This document shows, one piece after another, positions 9,045 through 19,576 of a stretch of 64,000 nucleotides of DNA (the stretch's first letter is position 1; every line of letters begins with the position of its first letter). Source of the DNA: an uncultured Pseudomonadota bacterium (GTDB lineage: Bacteria > Pseudomonadota > Gammaproteobacteria > Steroidobacterales > Steroidobacteraceae). The translations under genes were made by a program, and so were the position numbers. The stretch spans positions 1 through 64,000 of the forward strand of contig CALGVD010000106.1 in the NCBI GenBank assembly GCA_937920275.1, written 5' to 3'. The notes under the pieces are model-generated. The model saw nothing but the letters and a program-made list of their open reading frames with translations, was not told the origin of the DNA and did no database searches.

Positions 9045-9122
9045 GGGTCTCCGCCGCTGGCGCTTGCCTGCATCTATGGCATGATTGCGGGCATAAGCAT
9101 AAACCCACGGGAGCGGGGCTGC

Positions 9123-10043
9123 ATGCCGCTGCAGATCAGTCGCGAAGTCTTCATCACCTGCGCTGTCACGGGCTCGGGTGGCACCCAGGACCGTTCGCAT
9201 CACGTGCCCCGTTCGCCGCGCGACATCGCCGCCAGCGCCATCGCCGCCGCCAAAGCCGGTGCCGCCGTCGTCCACTGCCATGTCCGGGACCCCGAGACCG
9301 GCAAGGCGAGCCGCGACCCCAAGCTCTACCGCGAGCTGGTCGATCGCATCCGTGACTCCGACACCGACGTTGTGGTGAACCTCACCGCCGGCATGGGCGG
9401 CGACCTGGTCCTCGGACCGCCCGAAGCGCCGCTGCCGCTCAATCCGGTCGGTACCGACATGGGCAGCGCAGAGGATCGCATGCGGCCCATCGCCGATTGC
9501 CTCCCCGAGATCTGCACGCTCGACTGCGGCACCATGAACTTCGCCGAAGCCGACTATGTCATGACCAACACGCCCGGCATGCTGCGGGCGATGGGCGGCA
9601 TGATGACGAAGCTCGGCGTGCGCCCCGAGATCGAAGCCTTCGACACCGGGCACCTCTGGTTCGCCAAGCGTCTCGTCGAAGAGGGTGTGCTCGACAGCCC
9701 TGCGCTGGTGCAGCTCTGCATGGGCATCCCCTGGGGCGCGCCCAACGACCTCGATACCTTCATGGCGATGGTCCACAACGTCCCCGCCGACTGGACCTGG
9801 TCGGCGTTCAGCCTCGGCCGCGACCAGATGCCCTATGTGGCGGCAGCGGTGATCGCCGGCGGTAATGTGCGGGTGGGGCTTGAGGACAACCTCTGGCTCG
9901 ACAAGGGCGTGTTGGCACGCAACGAGGACCTCGTCGAGCGCGCGGTCGGCATCATCGAGCGCCTCGGTGCGCGCGTCATCAGCCCTGCCGAAGTCCGCAG
10001 CAAGCTGGGTCTCGTCAAGCGTGCGCCGGTCGCCCACGCATGA
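9123..10043 (+). CDS. Beta-keto acid cleavage enzyme (BKACE, DUF849), 3-dehydrocarnitine type
   Basis: The 306-residue TIM-barrel protein has the BKACE hallmarks: the zinc-binding HCHVRDP segment (AAVVHCHVRDPETGK), the LTAGMGGD segment, and C-terminal VRVGLEDNLWLDKG. BKACE enzymes condense a beta-keto acid with acetyl-CoA, giving acetoacetate and a new acyl-CoA. The next gene makes 3-dehydrocarnitine and carries a thioesterase, so the expected reaction is 3-dehydrocarnitine plus acetyl-CoA to acetoacetate plus betainyl-CoA, as known for carnitine catabolism in pseudomonads and rhizobia. The ATG at 9123 follows a GGGAG. The reading frame stays open far upstream, but that part is antisense to the dehydrogenase and is not coding. 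The stop overlaps the next start by 4 bases. Confidence 0.9.
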   Translation: MPLQISREVFITCAVTGSGGTQDRSHHVPRSPRDIAASAIAAAKAGAAVVHCHVRDPETGKASRDPKLYRELVDRIRDSDTDVVVNLTAGMGGDLVLGPPEAPLPLNPVGTDMGSAEDRMRPIADCLPEICTLDCGTMNFAEADYVMTNTPGMLRAMGGMMTKLGVRPEIEAFDTGHLWFAKRLVEEGVLDSPALVQLCMGIPWGAPNDLDTFMAMVHNVPADWTWSAFSLGRDQMPYVAAAVIAGGNVRVGLEDNLWLDKGVLARNEDLVERAVGIIERLGARVISPAEVRSKLGLVKRAPVAHA

Positions 10044-11491
10044 GGCCGGTCGCCGCAGTCATCGGGGGCGGCGTCATCGGCGGGGGATGGCTGGCACGGT
10101 TTCTTTTGAACGGTTGGGATGTCCAGGTCTTCGACCCGGATCCCGAAGCCGATCGCAAACTCGCGGAAGTCCTCGGTAACGCCCGGCGCTCGCTGCCCGG
10201 GCTCTACGACACCGCGCTGCCGCCCGAGGGCGAGTGGCGGCTCTGCGCCACCGTGGAGGAAGCCGTTGCCGGGGCGAGCTGGATCCAGGAGTCCGTGCCG
10301 GAGCGGCTCGACCTCAAGCACCGCGTGCTCACCCACATCCAGGCCGTCATCCCCGCCGAGGTCGTGATCGGTTCCTCGACCTCCGGGTTCAAGCCTTCCG
10401 AACTCGGAGCCGGTATCCCGCGGCCTGCACAGGTGATGGTCGTGCATCCCTTCAACCCGGTGTACCTGCTGCCCGTGGTCGAGGTGGTGCCGCACACGAG
10501 CGCGACCGACGCGTTCGTCACCGGGGCGATGCAGACGATGCGCACCCTCGGCATGATGCCGCTGCGCATCCGTCGCGAGATCGACGCGCATGTCGCCGAC
10601 CGGTTCCTCGAGGCCGTCTGGCGCGAGGCGCTGTGGCTCGTCAAGGACGACATCGCGACCACCACCGAGATCGACGATGTCATCCGCTTCGGCTTCGGCA
10701 TCCGTTGGGCGCAGATGGGCCTGTTCGAGACCTACCGCGTCGCGGGCGGCGAGGCCGGTATGCGGCATTTCATCGCGCAGTTCGGTCCCTGCCTCAGTTG
10801 GCCGTGGACGCGTCTCACCGATGTCCCCGAACTCGACGAGGCGCTGATCGACAAGATCGCCTCGCAATCGGACGCACAGTCCGGCATGCACAGCATCCGC
10901 GAGCTCGAGCGCATCCGCGACGACAACCTCGTGGCGATGATGCGCGCGCTGAAGGGTCGGGATTGGGCTTCCGGTCGGCTGCTGCGCGAGCATGACCAAA
11001 GATTGCAGAGTACGCGGGCTCAACCTGACTGGTCGCAGCCGGTCGAGACCTTGGTCCGCACCGTCCCCATCGACTGGACCGACTACAACGGTCACATGAA
11101 CGAGGCGCGCTACCTCGAGGCCTTCAGCGGAGCCACCGATCGGTTCATTGAGCTCGTCGGTTGCGATGCGGCCTACATCGCCTCGGGTGGCAGCTACTTC
11201 ACCGTCGAGACCCACATCAAACATCTCGCCGAGGTGCATGCAGGGGCACGGATCCGCGCCACCACGCAGCTCCTCAACGGTGCCGGCAAGCGCATGCATC
11301 TGCTGAACCGCCTCTACGACGCCGACGGGCAGCTGCTCGCCACCGCCGAGCATCTGCTGCTGCACGTCTCGCTCGCGACCCGTCGCGCATCGCTGCCGGG
11401 GCCTGCGCTCCAGCAGAAGTTGTCGGACGTCCAAGAAAAACATGCCGCCTTGCCGCGGCCGGAGAGGATCCACTGTGGCATCCGGGACTGA
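10040..11491 (+). CDS. lcdH: L-carnitine dehydrogenase fused to betainyl-CoA thioesterase
   Basis: The 483-residue protein is a two-domain fusion. Residues 1-315 are a 3-hydroxyacyl-CoA-dehydrogenase-like NAD enzyme: Rossmann motif AVIGGGVIGGGWLARFLLNG, VVHPFNPVYLLPVVEVVP, and the EVDDVIR-like EIDDVIRFGFGIRWA. This matches L-carnitine dehydrogenase, which oxidises carnitine to 3-dehydrocarnitine. Residues 335-480 are a hot-dog thioesterase (VPIDWTDYNGHMNEARYLEAF, SYFTVETHIKHLAEVHAGA), whose Asp/Asn-His-Met start is typical of the 4HBT class. In this fusion class the thioesterase is believed to hydrolyse betainyl-CoA to glycine betaine. Its location between BKACE and a BCCT carrier fits precisely. 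The fusion itself is known in proteobacteria, so it is not new. Confidence 0.9.
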   Translation: MRPVAAVIGGGVIGGGWLARFLLNGWDVQVFDPDPEADRKLAEVLGNARRSLPGLYDTALPPEGEWRLCATVEEAVAGASWIQESVPERLDLKHRVLTHIQAVIPAEVVIGSSTSGFKPSELGAGIPRPAQVMVVHPFNPVYLLPVVEVVPHTSATDAFVTGAMQTMRTLGMMPLRIRREIDAHVADRFLEAVWREALWLVKDDIATTTEIDDVIRFGFGIRWAQMGLFETYRVAGGEAGMRHFIAQFGPCLSWPWTRLTDVPELDEALIDKIASQSDAQSGMHSIRELERIRDDNLVAMMRALKGRDWASGRLLREHDQRLQSTRAQPDWSQPVETLVRTVPIDWTDYNGHMNEARYLEAFSGATDRFIELVGCDAAYIASGGSYFTVETHIKHLAEVHAGARIRATTQLLNGAGKRMHLLNRLYDADGQLLATAEHLLLHVSLATRRASLPGPALQQKLSDVQEKHAALPRPERIHCGIRD

Positions 11492-13034
11492 CTCGCCGCC
11501 GCCGCCGTCCCGCCCTTCTCGCGAACCGCCTGCCGACTGGCCGGTGTTCGCGATCACGGCCGCGACGGTGCTGGGCGTGTGCGCGTTGGTGTTCGTCGCG
11601 CCGCAGCAGGCAGGGGTCGTGATCATCCGTCTCTACGACCTGCTGACCAAGAACCTCGGCTTCCTCTATCAGTGGTATGTCATCGCGCTGCTCGGGTTCC
11701 TCGGCTTCATCGCCTTCAGTCGCCACGGCAGGATCCGGCTCGGTGGCCAGGACGCCCGGCCTGACTTCAGCACCTTGAGCTGGATCGGCATGATCTTCTG
11801 CGCCGGGGTCGGCGCGACGCTCATCTATTGGGCGGTCGTCGAATGGGCGTTCTACATCGACGCGCCGCCGCTCGGCGTCGCGCCGCGCTCCACGGCCGCC
11901 ATCGAGTGGGCCGCCACCTACGGCATCTTCCATTGGGGGCCGGTGGGCTGGGCGATCTTCTGCCTGCCGACCATCGCGATCGCGTACGCCTTCTACCAAC
12001 GCGGTGAACCGCACCTGCGCTTGAGCTCAGGCTGTCTGCCCTTCTTGCCCGGCGGGGTCAGCAGCACGCGCGGCCGCATCATCGACTTCATTTACATGGT
12101 GAACCTCATCGGCGGCAGCGCGACGGCGCTCGCGCTGACCGCACCGATGATCGCGGCGCTGTTCGCCAAGCTCACGGGCATCCCGCAGACCTTCACCATC
12201 GAGGCGATCATCATCCTGGTCTGTGTGCTGATCTTCGCGGCCAGCAGCTTCCTCGGTCTCGAGAAAGGCTTCAAGCGGCTCGCCGACACCAACACCTACC
12301 TCGCTTTGGGGCTGCTGGGATTCGTGCTGCTCGCGGGCCCGACGCTCTTCATCCTGCAGATGGGCACCAACTCCCTCGGCCTCATGGTGCAAGAGTTTGT
12401 GCGTATGGTGACCTGGACGGATCCCATCGAGCGTAAGGGCGTCATCGAGAGCTGGACGGTGTTCTATTGGGCCTGGTGGGTGGCCTATGCGCCGTTCGTC
12501 GCGTTGTTCGCGACCCGCATCTCGCGCGGTCGCACGCTGCGCGAACTGATCTTCGGGCTGATGGTCTTCGGTACCTTGGGGGCCGGCATCTTCTACATCG
12601 TGCTCGGCAACTACGCCCTCGACCTCGAACTCACCGGCGCCCTGAAGGTCACCGAACTTTTGAAGCAGCACTCCGGTCCGTATGCGCTCGCGGAGGTGCT
12701 CGGAACGCTTCCGTGGCCGTCGCTCACGATCCTCGGCTTCCTGACCGTCGCCGCCATCTTGATGGCGACCACCTACGATTCGGCGTCTTATACGCTCGCC
12801 TCGGTGGCGAGCCGCGACATCCATGCCGGGCAGGATCCTGCGCGTTGGCAGCGCGTGTTCTGGGCCTTCGCGATCGGTGTGCCGCCGATCGCGCTGCTGT
12901 TCGTCGAGGGCGGTCTGAAGGTGGTCCAGTCCGCCACCATCGTCGTCAGTCTGCCCCTGCTCGCGGTCGGCGTGCTGTTGGCGCTCTCCATCCTGCGCAT
13001 GATCCGTGAAGACGAGGCCGCCGGACGGTTGTGA
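11475..13034 (+). CDS. BCCT-family betaine/carnitine/choline transporter
   Basis: The 519-residue protein is a membrane carrier with about 12 transmembrane helices after a Pro-rich cytoplasmic N-terminus. The BCCT substrate and ion motifs are clear: [19 protein letters not shown] in TM3-4 and the tryptophan-rich [19 protein letters not shown] in TM8, which forms the aromatic cage for a trimethylammonium group. The GTG start at 11475 follows GGAGAGG by 7 bases and lies inside the 3' end of the carnitine dehydrogenase gene, so translation is coupled. Carnitine is the likely substrate from context, but the sequence alone cannot separate carnitine, betaine, choline and DMSP. No long C-terminal osmosensory tail is present, which favours a catabolic rather than osmoprotective role. 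Confidence 0.9.
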   Translation: MASGTDSPPPPSRPSREPPADWPVFAITAATVLGVCALVFVAPQQAGVVIIRLYDLLTKNLGFLYQWYVIALLGFLGFIAFSRHGRIRLGGQDARPDFSTLSWIGMIFCAGVGATLIYWAVVEWAFYIDAPPLGVAPRSTAAIEWAATYGIFHWGPVGWAIFCLPTIAIAYAFYQRGEPHLRLSSGCLPFLPGGVSSTRGRIIDFIYMVNLIGGSATALALTAPMIAALFAKLTGIPQTFTIEAIIILVCVLIFAASSFLGLEKGFKRLADTNTYLALGLLGFVLLAGPTLFILQMGTNSLGLMVQEFVRMVTWTDPIERKGVIESWTVFYWAWWVAYAPFVALFATRISRGRTLRELIFGLMVFGTLGAGIFYIVLGNYALDLELTGALKVTELLKQHSGPYALAEVLGTLPWPSLTILGFLTVAAILMATTYDSASYTLASVASRDIHAGQDPARWQRVFWAFAIGVPPIALLFVEGGLKVVQSATIVVSLPLLAVGVLLALSILRMIREDEAAGRL

Positions 13035-13143
13035 CCCTGCGCATGGTGCGGTCGCTTACGCTCAACACGATGTCGCATTCAGGCGTGTCAGGGGCCTGCC
13101 TCGCGACCACAATTTCGGGGCTTCTGAACCGGGAGAGAACGCC

Positions 13144-14817
13144 TTGAAGAACAACATCGAGATCGCGCAGGCCGCCAAGCTGCGGCCCATCACCGCGCTG
13201 GCGCAAGACCGCCTCGGTATCCCGGAAGAGGCCTTGGAGCCCTTCGGTCGTTACAAAGCGAAGCTCTCCCTCGGGTACATCGACTCGTTGCGCGACCGGC
13301 CCGACGGAAAACTCGTGCTCGTGACGGCGATCTCGCCGACGCCGGCGGGCGAGGGTAAGACCACGACCACGGTCGGCCTCGGCGATGCGCTCAATCGCAT
13401 CGGCAAGCGCGCCGTGGTCTGCCTGCGCGAACCTGCGCTCGGTCCGGTGTTCGGTATGAAGGGCGGAGCCGCCGGTGGCGGCCATGCGCAGGTCGTACCG
13501 ATGGAGGACATCAACCTCCACTTCACCGGCGACTTCGCCGCGATCGCGCTCGCGAATAACCTGCTCGCGGCGATGATCGACAACCACATCTACCATGGCA
13601 ACGAACTCGGCTTCGATGTCCGGCGGATCGCCTGGCGGCGCGTGGTCGATGTGAACGACCGCGCACTGCGTCAGATCACCGCAGGTCTCGGCGGCAGCCC
13701 CAACGGCTTCCCGCGCGAGGACGGCTTCGACATCGTCGTGGCCTCCGAAGTGATGGCCATCTTCTGTCTCGCCACCAGCATCAGCGATCTCAAAGAGCGC
13801 CTCGGCAAGATCGTCGTCGGCTACACCCGTGACCAGAAGCCGGTCCTCGCCCGCGACCTGAAGGCGCACGGGGCGATGACGGTGCTGCTCAAGGACGCGC
13901 TTGCGCCGAACCTCGTGCAGACGCTCGAGAACAACCCCGCGATCATCCACGGCGGTCCGTTCGCCAACATCGCCCACGGCTGCAACTCCGTGATCGCGAC
14001 CCGCACCGCGCTCAAGCTCGGTGATTTCGTGGTCACCGAAGCGGGCTTCGGCGCCGATCTCGGCGCCGAGAAGTTCATCGACATCAAATGCCGGAAGGCG
14101 GGCCTCAAGCCCGACGCGGCGGTGATCGTCGCCACGGTGCGCGCCCTCAAATACCACGGCGGCATCGAGGTGCCTGACCTGCCGAAGGAGAACGTCGAGG
14201 CTCTCATTAAGGGCATGGCGAACCTCGAGCGGCACATCGCCAACGTGCGCGACCGTTTCGGCTTGCCCTGCGTGGTGTCCATCAACCACCGCGCCGAGGA
14301 CACGGCTGCGGAGATCCAGGCGCTGCACGAGCGTGCGAGCCACTTGGGCGTGAAGGTCGTCACCGCCAAGCACTTCGCTGAGGGCAGCGCCGGCGCCACC
14401 GAACTCGCGCACGAGGTGGTCCGGCTCACGGAGCAGCCGAACTACTTCACCCACCTCTACCCGGACGAGTTGTCGCTCTGGGACAAGATGAAGAAGGTCG
14501 CGACGGAACTCTACGGCGCCTCCGACATCACCGCCGATGCCAAGGTACGCACTGCGATCCGCACTCTGCAGGAGAACGGCTACGGGCATTACCCCGTCTG
14601 CGTCGCCAAGACGCAGTACTCGTTCTCGACCGACCCGAAGCTGCGCGGCGCACCGAGCAACCATGTGGTCAACATCCGTGAGGTGAGGCTCGCGGCCGGC
14701 GCCGAGTTCGTCGTCATGATCTGCGGCGACATCATGACCATGCCGGGACTGCCGAAGCTCCCTGCCGCCTGCAACATCGACATCGACGCCTCGGGCCGCG
14801 TCGTTGGCATGTTCTGA
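13144..14817 (+). CDS. fhs: Formate-tetrahydrofolate ligase
   Basis: The 557-residue product has exactly the usual length of this enzyme. The ATP-binding loop [14 protein letters not shown], the [20 protein letters not shown] segment and the [15 protein letters not shown]-terminus are diagnostic. It interconverts 10-formyl-THF with formate plus THF, coupled to ATP. Start choice: TTG at 13144, 6 bases after GGGAGAG, gives the canonical N-terminus; the open frame before it has no ribosome-binding site. It stands 9 bases before the formate dehydrogenase operon, so here it probably works in the catabolic direction, releasing formate from 10-formyl-THF and earning one ATP per one-carbon unit removed from the methylated amines. 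Confidence 0.95.
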   Translation: MKNNIEIAQAAKLRPITALAQDRLGIPEEALEPFGRYKAKLSLGYIDSLRDRPDGKLVLVTAISPTPAGEGKTTTTVGLGDALNRIGKRAVVCLREPALGPVFGMKGGAAGGGHAQVVPMEDINLHFTGDFAAIALANNLLAAMIDNHIYHGNELGFDVRRIAWRRVVDVNDRALRQITAGLGGSPNGFPREDGFDIVVASEVMAIFCLATSISDLKERLGKIVVGYTRDQKPVLARDLKAHGAMTVLLKDALAPNLVQTLENNPAIIHGGPFANIAHGCNSVIATRTALKLGDFVVTEAGFGADLGAEKFIDIKCRKAGLKPDAAVIVATVRALKYHGGIEVPDLPKENVEALIKGMANLERHIANVRDRFGLPCVVSINHRAEDTAAEIQALHERASHLGVKVVTAKHFAEGSAGATELAHEVVRLTEQPNYFTHLYPDELSLWDKMKKVATELYGASDITADAKVRTAIRTLQENGYGHYPVCVAKTQYSFSTDPKLRGAPSNHVVNIREVRLAAGAEFVVMICGDIMTMPGLPKLPAACNIDIDASGRVVGMF

Positions 14818-14826
14818 CCCGCCGTC

Positions 14827-15288
14827 ATGCCTTGGGATACGCAACGCGCGGCGGCCATCATCGAGACCCACCAGCATCTCGACGGGGCGGCGCTGCCGGT
14901 GTTGCGCGCGCTGCAGCAGGAGTTCGGGTATCTGCCCGATGAGGCCGTGGCGCAGGTCGCCCAAGCCTTGAACCTCTCGCGCGCCGAGGTGCATGGCGTC
15001 GTCACCTTCTATCATGACTTCCGGCGCGAGCCTGTCGGGCGCACCGCGCTCAAGATCTGCCGCGCGGAGGCCTGCCAGGCCATGGGTGCGGATGATCTCG
15101 CCGCCCTTGCGCGCCAGCATCTCGGCATCGATTGGCATGGTACGACCCGCGATGGCGAGGTGACGCTGGAACCGATGTTCTGTCTCGGGCTCTGCTCGGT
15201 CGCGCCCGCAGCGCAGGTGGGCGAGCGCCTGATCGCCCGCGCGGATTGGCCGAAACTCGAGGAGGCGCTGCACAAGTGCCGTCGATGA
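14827..15288 (+). CDS. fdsG: NAD-dependent formate dehydrogenase, gamma subunit
   Basis: The 153-residue protein belongs to the NuoE-like thioredoxin-fold 2Fe-2S family. The four ligands are visible at C78, C83, C119 and C123 (ICRAEACQ and MFCLGLC). It relays electrons between the FMN subunit and the other clusters of the soluble, oxygen-tolerant FdsABG formate dehydrogenase. The ATG at 14827 is 9 bases after fhs, and the stop overlaps the fdsB start in an ATGA. Gene order fdsG-B-A-fdhD-fdsD matches Cupriavidus, Rhodobacter and other proteobacteria. Confidence 0.92.
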   Translation: MPWDTQRAAAIIETHQHLDGAALPVLRALQQEFGYLPDEAVAQVAQALNLSRAEVHGVVTFYHDFRREPVGRTALKICRAEACQAMGADDLAALARQHLGIDWHGTTRDGEVTLEPMFCLGLCSVAPAAQVGERLIARADWPKLEEALHKCRR

Positions 15289-16793
15289 CCCGCATCTACG
15301 TGCCTGCCGACTCGGCGGCGCTCGCGCTCGACGCCGACGCGCTTTCAGCCGCCATCGTCGCGGAGGCCGGACGGCTCGGCACACCGGTCGAGATCGTGCG
15401 CAACGGGTCGCATGGCATGCATTGGCTCGAACCTTTGGTCGAGGTGCAGACCGCCACCGGCCGCGTCGGCTACGGGCCGGTGACGGTGGCCGATGTCCCG
15501 GGACTTTTCGCAGCCGGTTGGATCGAGGGCGGCAGTCACGCGCTGCGCATCGGCGATCCGTTGCAGCATCCCTTCATGGCCCGTCAGACGCGGTGGACCT
15601 TCGTACGCTGCGGCATCATCGACCCTCTCTCCTGGGATGACTTCGTCGCGCAGGGCGGCGGGCAGGGCTTGGCCCGCGCGCGCGCGCTGGGCGCCACAGC
15701 CACGATAGCAGCGGTCACCGCATCGGGTCTGCGCGGTCGGGGCGGTGCCGGGTTCCCTGCCGGCATCAAATGGCGCACCGTCCAAGAGACGGCGGGGGAG
15801 CTCAAGTACGTCGTCTGCAACGCTGATGAGGGCGACTCCGGCACCTTCGCAGACCGCATGTTGATGGAGGGCGATCCGCTCGCGCTGCTGGAGGGCATGG
15901 TGATCTGTGGCCTCTCGGTCGGTGCGCGCAAGGGGTTCATCTACATCCGCTCCGAGTATCCGCGTGCCATCGAGGTTCTCGAGCATGCGCTGGTCATCGC
16001 GCGTGCGCAGGGCTTGCTTGCGGACTGCGACATCGAGCTGCGGGTCGGCGCAGGGTCGTATGTCTGTGGTGAGGAGACCGCACTGCTCGAGAGCTTGGAG
16101 GGCAAGCGCGGTCAGGTGCGCGCCAAGCCGCCGTTGCCGGCGCACAAGGGGCTCTTCGGTCGCCCGACCGTCGTCAACAATGTGCTGACGCTCGCGACCG
16201 TACCGGAGGTCCTGGTGCGCGGCGCCGAGGCTTATGCAGCGCTCGGTTACGGCCGCTCGCGCGGCACGCTGCCGTTCCAGTTGGCGGGCAATATCCGGTT
16301 CGGTGGCCTCTTCGAGGCGCCCTTCGGCATGGATCTCGGGGAGCTCGTCGACCAGATCGGCGGCGGTACCGCCACCGGTCGGCCGGTGCGCGCGGTGCAG
16401 ACCGGTGGCCCGCTCGGTGCCTACTTCCCGCGCGAACTCTTCGACACCGTGCTCGACTACGAAGCGTTCGCCGCGCGCGACGGTCTCCTCGGACATGGCG
16501 GTATCGTGGTGTTCGACGATACGGTCGACATGGCGCGCCAAGCACGCTTCGCGATGGAGTTCTGCGCCGCGGAGTCCTGCGGCAAGTGCACGCCTTGCCG
16601 GGTCGGCTCGGTGCGTGGCATGGAGGTCATCGATAAGATCCTCAAGGGTCACGAGGTCGCGGCCAACTTGGCGCTGCTCGAGGACCTCTGCAATACTCTG
16701 AAACTGGGTTCACTCTGTGCGTTGGGCGGCTTCGTGCCGTATCCGGTGATGAGTGCCGTGCGTCATTTCCCGCAGGATTTCCAAAGACAATGA
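15285..16793 (+). CDS. fdsB: NAD-dependent formate dehydrogenase, beta subunit (FMN/NAD)
   Basis: The 502-residue protein combines an N-terminal thioredoxin-like domain (about residues 1-110) with a NuoF-like module. It shows the FMN/NADH-binding GLRGRGGAGFPAGIKW and VVCNADEGDSGTFADR, VGAGSYVCGEETALLESLEG, and the 4Fe-4S ligand motif SCGKCTPCRVG with a later cysteine in LGSLCALGG. It is the site where electrons from formate reduce NAD+. The start overlaps fdsG by ATGA and the stop overlaps fdsA the same way, so the subunits are translationally coupled. Without the N-terminal domain it would look like NuoF of complex I, but the neighbours settle the assignment. Confidence 0.94.
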   Translation: MTRIYVPADSAALALDADALSAAIVAEAGRLGTPVEIVRNGSHGMHWLEPLVEVQTATGRVGYGPVTVADVPGLFAAGWIEGGSHALRIGDPLQHPFMARQTRWTFVRCGIIDPLSWDDFVAQGGGQGLARARALGATATIAAVTASGLRGRGGAGFPAGIKWRTVQETAGELKYVVCNADEGDSGTFADRMLMEGDPLALLEGMVICGLSVGARKGFIYIRSEYPRAIEVLEHALVIARAQGLLADCDIELRVGAGSYVCGEETALLESLEGKRGQVRAKPPLPAHKGLFGRPTVVNNVLTLATVPEVLVRGAEAYAALGYGRSRGTLPFQLAGNIRFGGLFEAPFGMDLGELVDQIGGGTATGRPVRAVQTGGPLGAYFPRELFDTVLDYEAFAARDGLLGHGGIVVFDDTVDMARQARFAMEFCAAESCGKCTPCRVGSVRGMEVIDKILKGHEVAANLALLEDLCNTLKLGSLCALGGFVPYPVMSAVRHFPQDFQRQ

Positions 16794-19576
16794 GCGCCAC
16801 CATCGAACGCGACTTCGGTACGCCGCCATCGCATGCCACCCAGACCGTCACGCTCGAGATCGACGGCATGGTCATCGAGGTGCCCGCGGGGACCTCGGTC
16901 ATGCGAGCAGCCGCCGAGGCGGGCGTCTCGGTACCCAAGCTCTGCGCCACCGACACCCTCGAGGCGTTCGGATCCTGCCGCCTCTGCCTCGTCGAGATCG
17001 AAGGCCGCGCAGGCACGCCGGCCTCTTGCACCACGCCGGTCGCCCCAGGCATGAAGGTGCGCACGCAGACCGGCAGGCTCAAGACCTTGCGTCGCGGCGT
17101 CATGGAGCTCTACATCTCCGACCATCCGCTCGATTGCCTCACCTGCTCGGCCAACGGCGATTGCGAGCTGCAGGACATGGCGGGTGCGGTCGGCTTGCGC
17201 GAGGTGCGCTACGGCTACGATGGCGCCAACCACCTCGACGCCCAAAAAGACGAGTCGAACCCGTACTTCACCTTCGATCCTGCCAAGTGCATCGTCTGCT
17301 CGCGCTGTGTGCGCGCCTGCGACGAGGTGCAGGGGACGCTTGCGCTCACGATCTCCGGCCGCGGCTTCGAGTCCAAGGTGTCTGCGAGCGTCGACGAGAA
17401 GTTCATCGACTCCGAGTGCGTCTCCTGCGGTGCCTGCGTCAAGGCTTGCCCGACCGCGACGCTCATCGAAAAGACCGTCATCGAGATCGGTCAGCCGGAA
17501 CGATCGGTGCTCACCACCTGCGCGTATTGCGGAGTGGGCTGCAGCTTCAAGGCGCAGGTGCGCGGCAACGAGGTCGTGCGCATGGTCCCCCATGACGACG
17601 GCAAGGCCAACCGCGGCCACTCCTGCGTCAAGGGACGCTTCGCTTGGGGCTATGCGACCCACCCGGACCGGGTGCTCACGCCGCTCGTGCGCGAACGCAT
17701 CAGCGATCCCTGGCGCGAGGCGACCTGGGATGAGGCCATCGGCCGCATCGCCTTCGATTTCCGTCGCCTGCAGAAGCAATACGGCAAGAACTCGGTGGGC
17801 GCCGTGACCTCCTCGCGCTGCACCAACGAGGAGACCTTCCTCGTGCAGAAGATGGTGCGTGCCGTGTTCGGCAACAACAACGTCGACACCTGCGCGCGGG
17901 TCTGCCACTCGCCGACGGGCTACGGCCTCAAGACCGCTTTCGGCACTTCGGCGGGCACACAGGACTTCGACTCGGTCGCCGAGGCTGATGTCATCGTGGT
18001 GATCGGTGCGAACCCGACCGATGGGCATCCGGTCTTCGCCTCGCGCATGAAGCGGCGACTGCGCGAAGGCGCGAAGCTCATCGTCATCGATCCACGCCGC
18101 ATCGATCTCGTACGCACGCCGCACATCGAGGCGAGCCACCATCTGCAGCTGCGCCCCGGTACCAACGTCGCGGTGGTCAACGCGCTCGCCCACACCATCA
18201 TCACCGAAGGTCTGCTCGATGAGGCCTTCGTGCGGGAGCGTTGCGATCTTGCGGAGTTCTCGGCGTGGGCGGCGTTCGTCGCCGAGCCGCGCAACAGCCC
18301 GGAGCACACCGAAGCGCTCACCGGCGTCCCGGCAGCGTCCTTGCGCGCGGCCGCGCGGCTCTACGCGACCGGCGGCAATGGCGCCATCTACTACGGTCTC
18401 GGCGTCACCGAGCACAGTCAGGGCACCACCACGGTCATGGCGATCGCGAACCTTGCGATGGTCACCGGCAACCTCGGTCGACCAGGCGTCGGCGTCAACC
18501 CGTTACGGGGCCAGAACAACGTCCAGGGCGCGTGTGACATGGGGTCGTTCCCCCACGAGTTCGCCGGTTACCGTCATGTCTCGGACGATTCCGCCCGCGC
18601 GGTGTTCGAGTCGGCCTGGGGCGTCTCGCTGGAGTCCGAACCTGGCCTGCGCATCCCGAACATGTTCGATGCGGCGCTCGACGGCAGTTTCAAGGGGATG
18701 TTCATCCAGGGCGAGGATTTCGCCCAGTCCGATCCCGACACGCAGCATGTGGTGGCCGCCCTCTCGGCCATGGAATGCGTCGTGGTCCACGACCTGTTCT
18801 TGAACGAGACCGCGAAGTACGCGCATGTCTTCTTGCCGGGCGCGTCCTTCCTCGAGAAAGACGGCACGTTCACCAACGCCGAACGGCGCATCAGCCGCGT
18901 ACGCAAGGTCATGCCTCCCCGCGCCGGGCTTGCCGATTGGCAGGCGGTGATGCAGGTCTGCCAAGCCCTCGGCCATGCGATGCACTACGATCATCCGTCG
19001 CAGATCATGGACGAGATCGCGCGCACCACGCCCTCGTTCACGGGCGTGAGCTACGCCAAGCTCGACCAGTTCGGTTCGATCCAGTGGCCCTGCAACGAGC
19101 AGGCGCCCGAGGGTACGCCGGTCATGCACATCGACGGTTTTGCGCGTGGCAAGGGCCGGTTCGTGGTGACCGAGTATGTGCCGACCGAGGAACGATCGAC
19201 TTCGCGTTTCCCGTTGTTGCTCACGACCGGTCGCATCCTGTCGCAGTACAACGTGGGCACGCAGACCCGGCGCACGGCGAACCAGCAGTGGCACGAGGCC
19301 GACCTGCTCGAGATCCATCCGCACGATGCGGAGCAGCGCGGTATCCGTGCAGGTGATCGGGTGCGGGTGATGAGCCGCAGCGGCGCGACCGAGCTGCGTG
19401 CCGACATCACCGACCGTGTGGCCCCGGGCGTCGTCTACACGACCTTCCACCATCCCGATACCGAGATCAATGTTGTGACCACCGACAACTCCGACTGGGC
19501 GACCAACTGCCCGGAATACAAGGTCACTGCGGTCCAGGTGCTGCCGACGAATGGACCTGCCGCCGCCCGCGCTTGA
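16790..19576 (+). CDS. fdsA: NAD-dependent formate dehydrogenase, alpha subunit (molybdopterin)
   Basis: The 928-residue catalytic subunit has, in order, a 2Fe-2S domain (SCRLCLVEIEG, residues 20-100), a His/Cys-ligated cluster (HPLDCLTCSANGDCELQD), two 4Fe-4S clusters (CIVCSRCVRAC; CVSCGACVKAC), a further cluster (CAYCGVGCSF) and the bis-MGD domain up to the C-terminus. The molybdenum ligand is a cysteine, C372 in CARVCHSPT, so this is a non-selenium enzyme. H373 is the expected catalytic histidine. It oxidises formate to CO2. Length and architecture agree with the FdsA family. Its 3' end overlaps fdhD by 26 bases. Confidence 0.95.
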   Translation: MSATIERDFGTPPSHATQTVTLEIDGMVIEVPAGTSVMRAAAEAGVSVPKLCATDTLEAFGSCRLCLVEIEGRAGTPASCTTPVAPGMKVRTQTGRLKTLRRGVMELYISDHPLDCLTCSANGDCELQDMAGAVGLREVRYGYDGANHLDAQKDESNPYFTFDPAKCIVCSRCVRACDEVQGTLALTISGRGFESKVSASVDEKFIDSECVSCGACVKACPTATLIEKTVIEIGQPERSVLTTCAYCGVGCSFKAQVRGNEVVRMVPHDDGKANRGHSCVKGRFAWGYATHPDRVLTPLVRERISDPWREATWDEAIGRIAFDFRRLQKQYGKNSVGAVTSSRCTNEETFLVQKMVRAVFGNNNVDTCARVCHSPTGYGLKTAFGTSAGTQDFDSVAEADVIVVIGANPTDGHPVFASRMKRRLREGAKLIVIDPRRIDLVRTPHIEASHHLQLRPGTNVAVVNALAHTIITEGLLDEAFVRERCDLAEFSAWAAFVAEPRNSPEHTEALTGVPAASLRAAARLYATGGNGAIYYGLGVTEHSQGTTTVMAIANLAMVTGNLGRPGVGVNPLRGQNNVQGACDMGSFPHEFAGYRHVSDDSARAVFESAWGVSLESEPGLRIPNMFDAALDGSFKGMFIQGEDFAQSDPDTQHVVAALSAMECVVVHDLFLNETAKYAHVFLPGASFLEKDGTFTNAERRISRVRKVMPPRAGLADWQAVMQVCQALGHAMHYDHPSQIMDEIARTTPSFTGVSYAKLDQFGSIQWPCNEQAPEGTPVMHIDGFARGKGRFVVTEYVPTEERSTSRFPLLLTTGRILSQYNVGTQTRRTANQQWHEADLLEIHPHDAEQRGIRAGDRVRVMSRSGATELRADITDRVAPGVVYTTFHHPDTEINVVTTDNSDWATNCPEYKVTAVQVLPTNGPAAARA

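Noticed and set aside
7035..9122. Upstream in-frame extension of the BKACE gene over almost 700 codons
   Set aside because: It is antisense to the acyl-CoA dehydrogenase and CoA synthetase genes and has no family resemblance. The ATG at 9123 gives a canonical BKACE.
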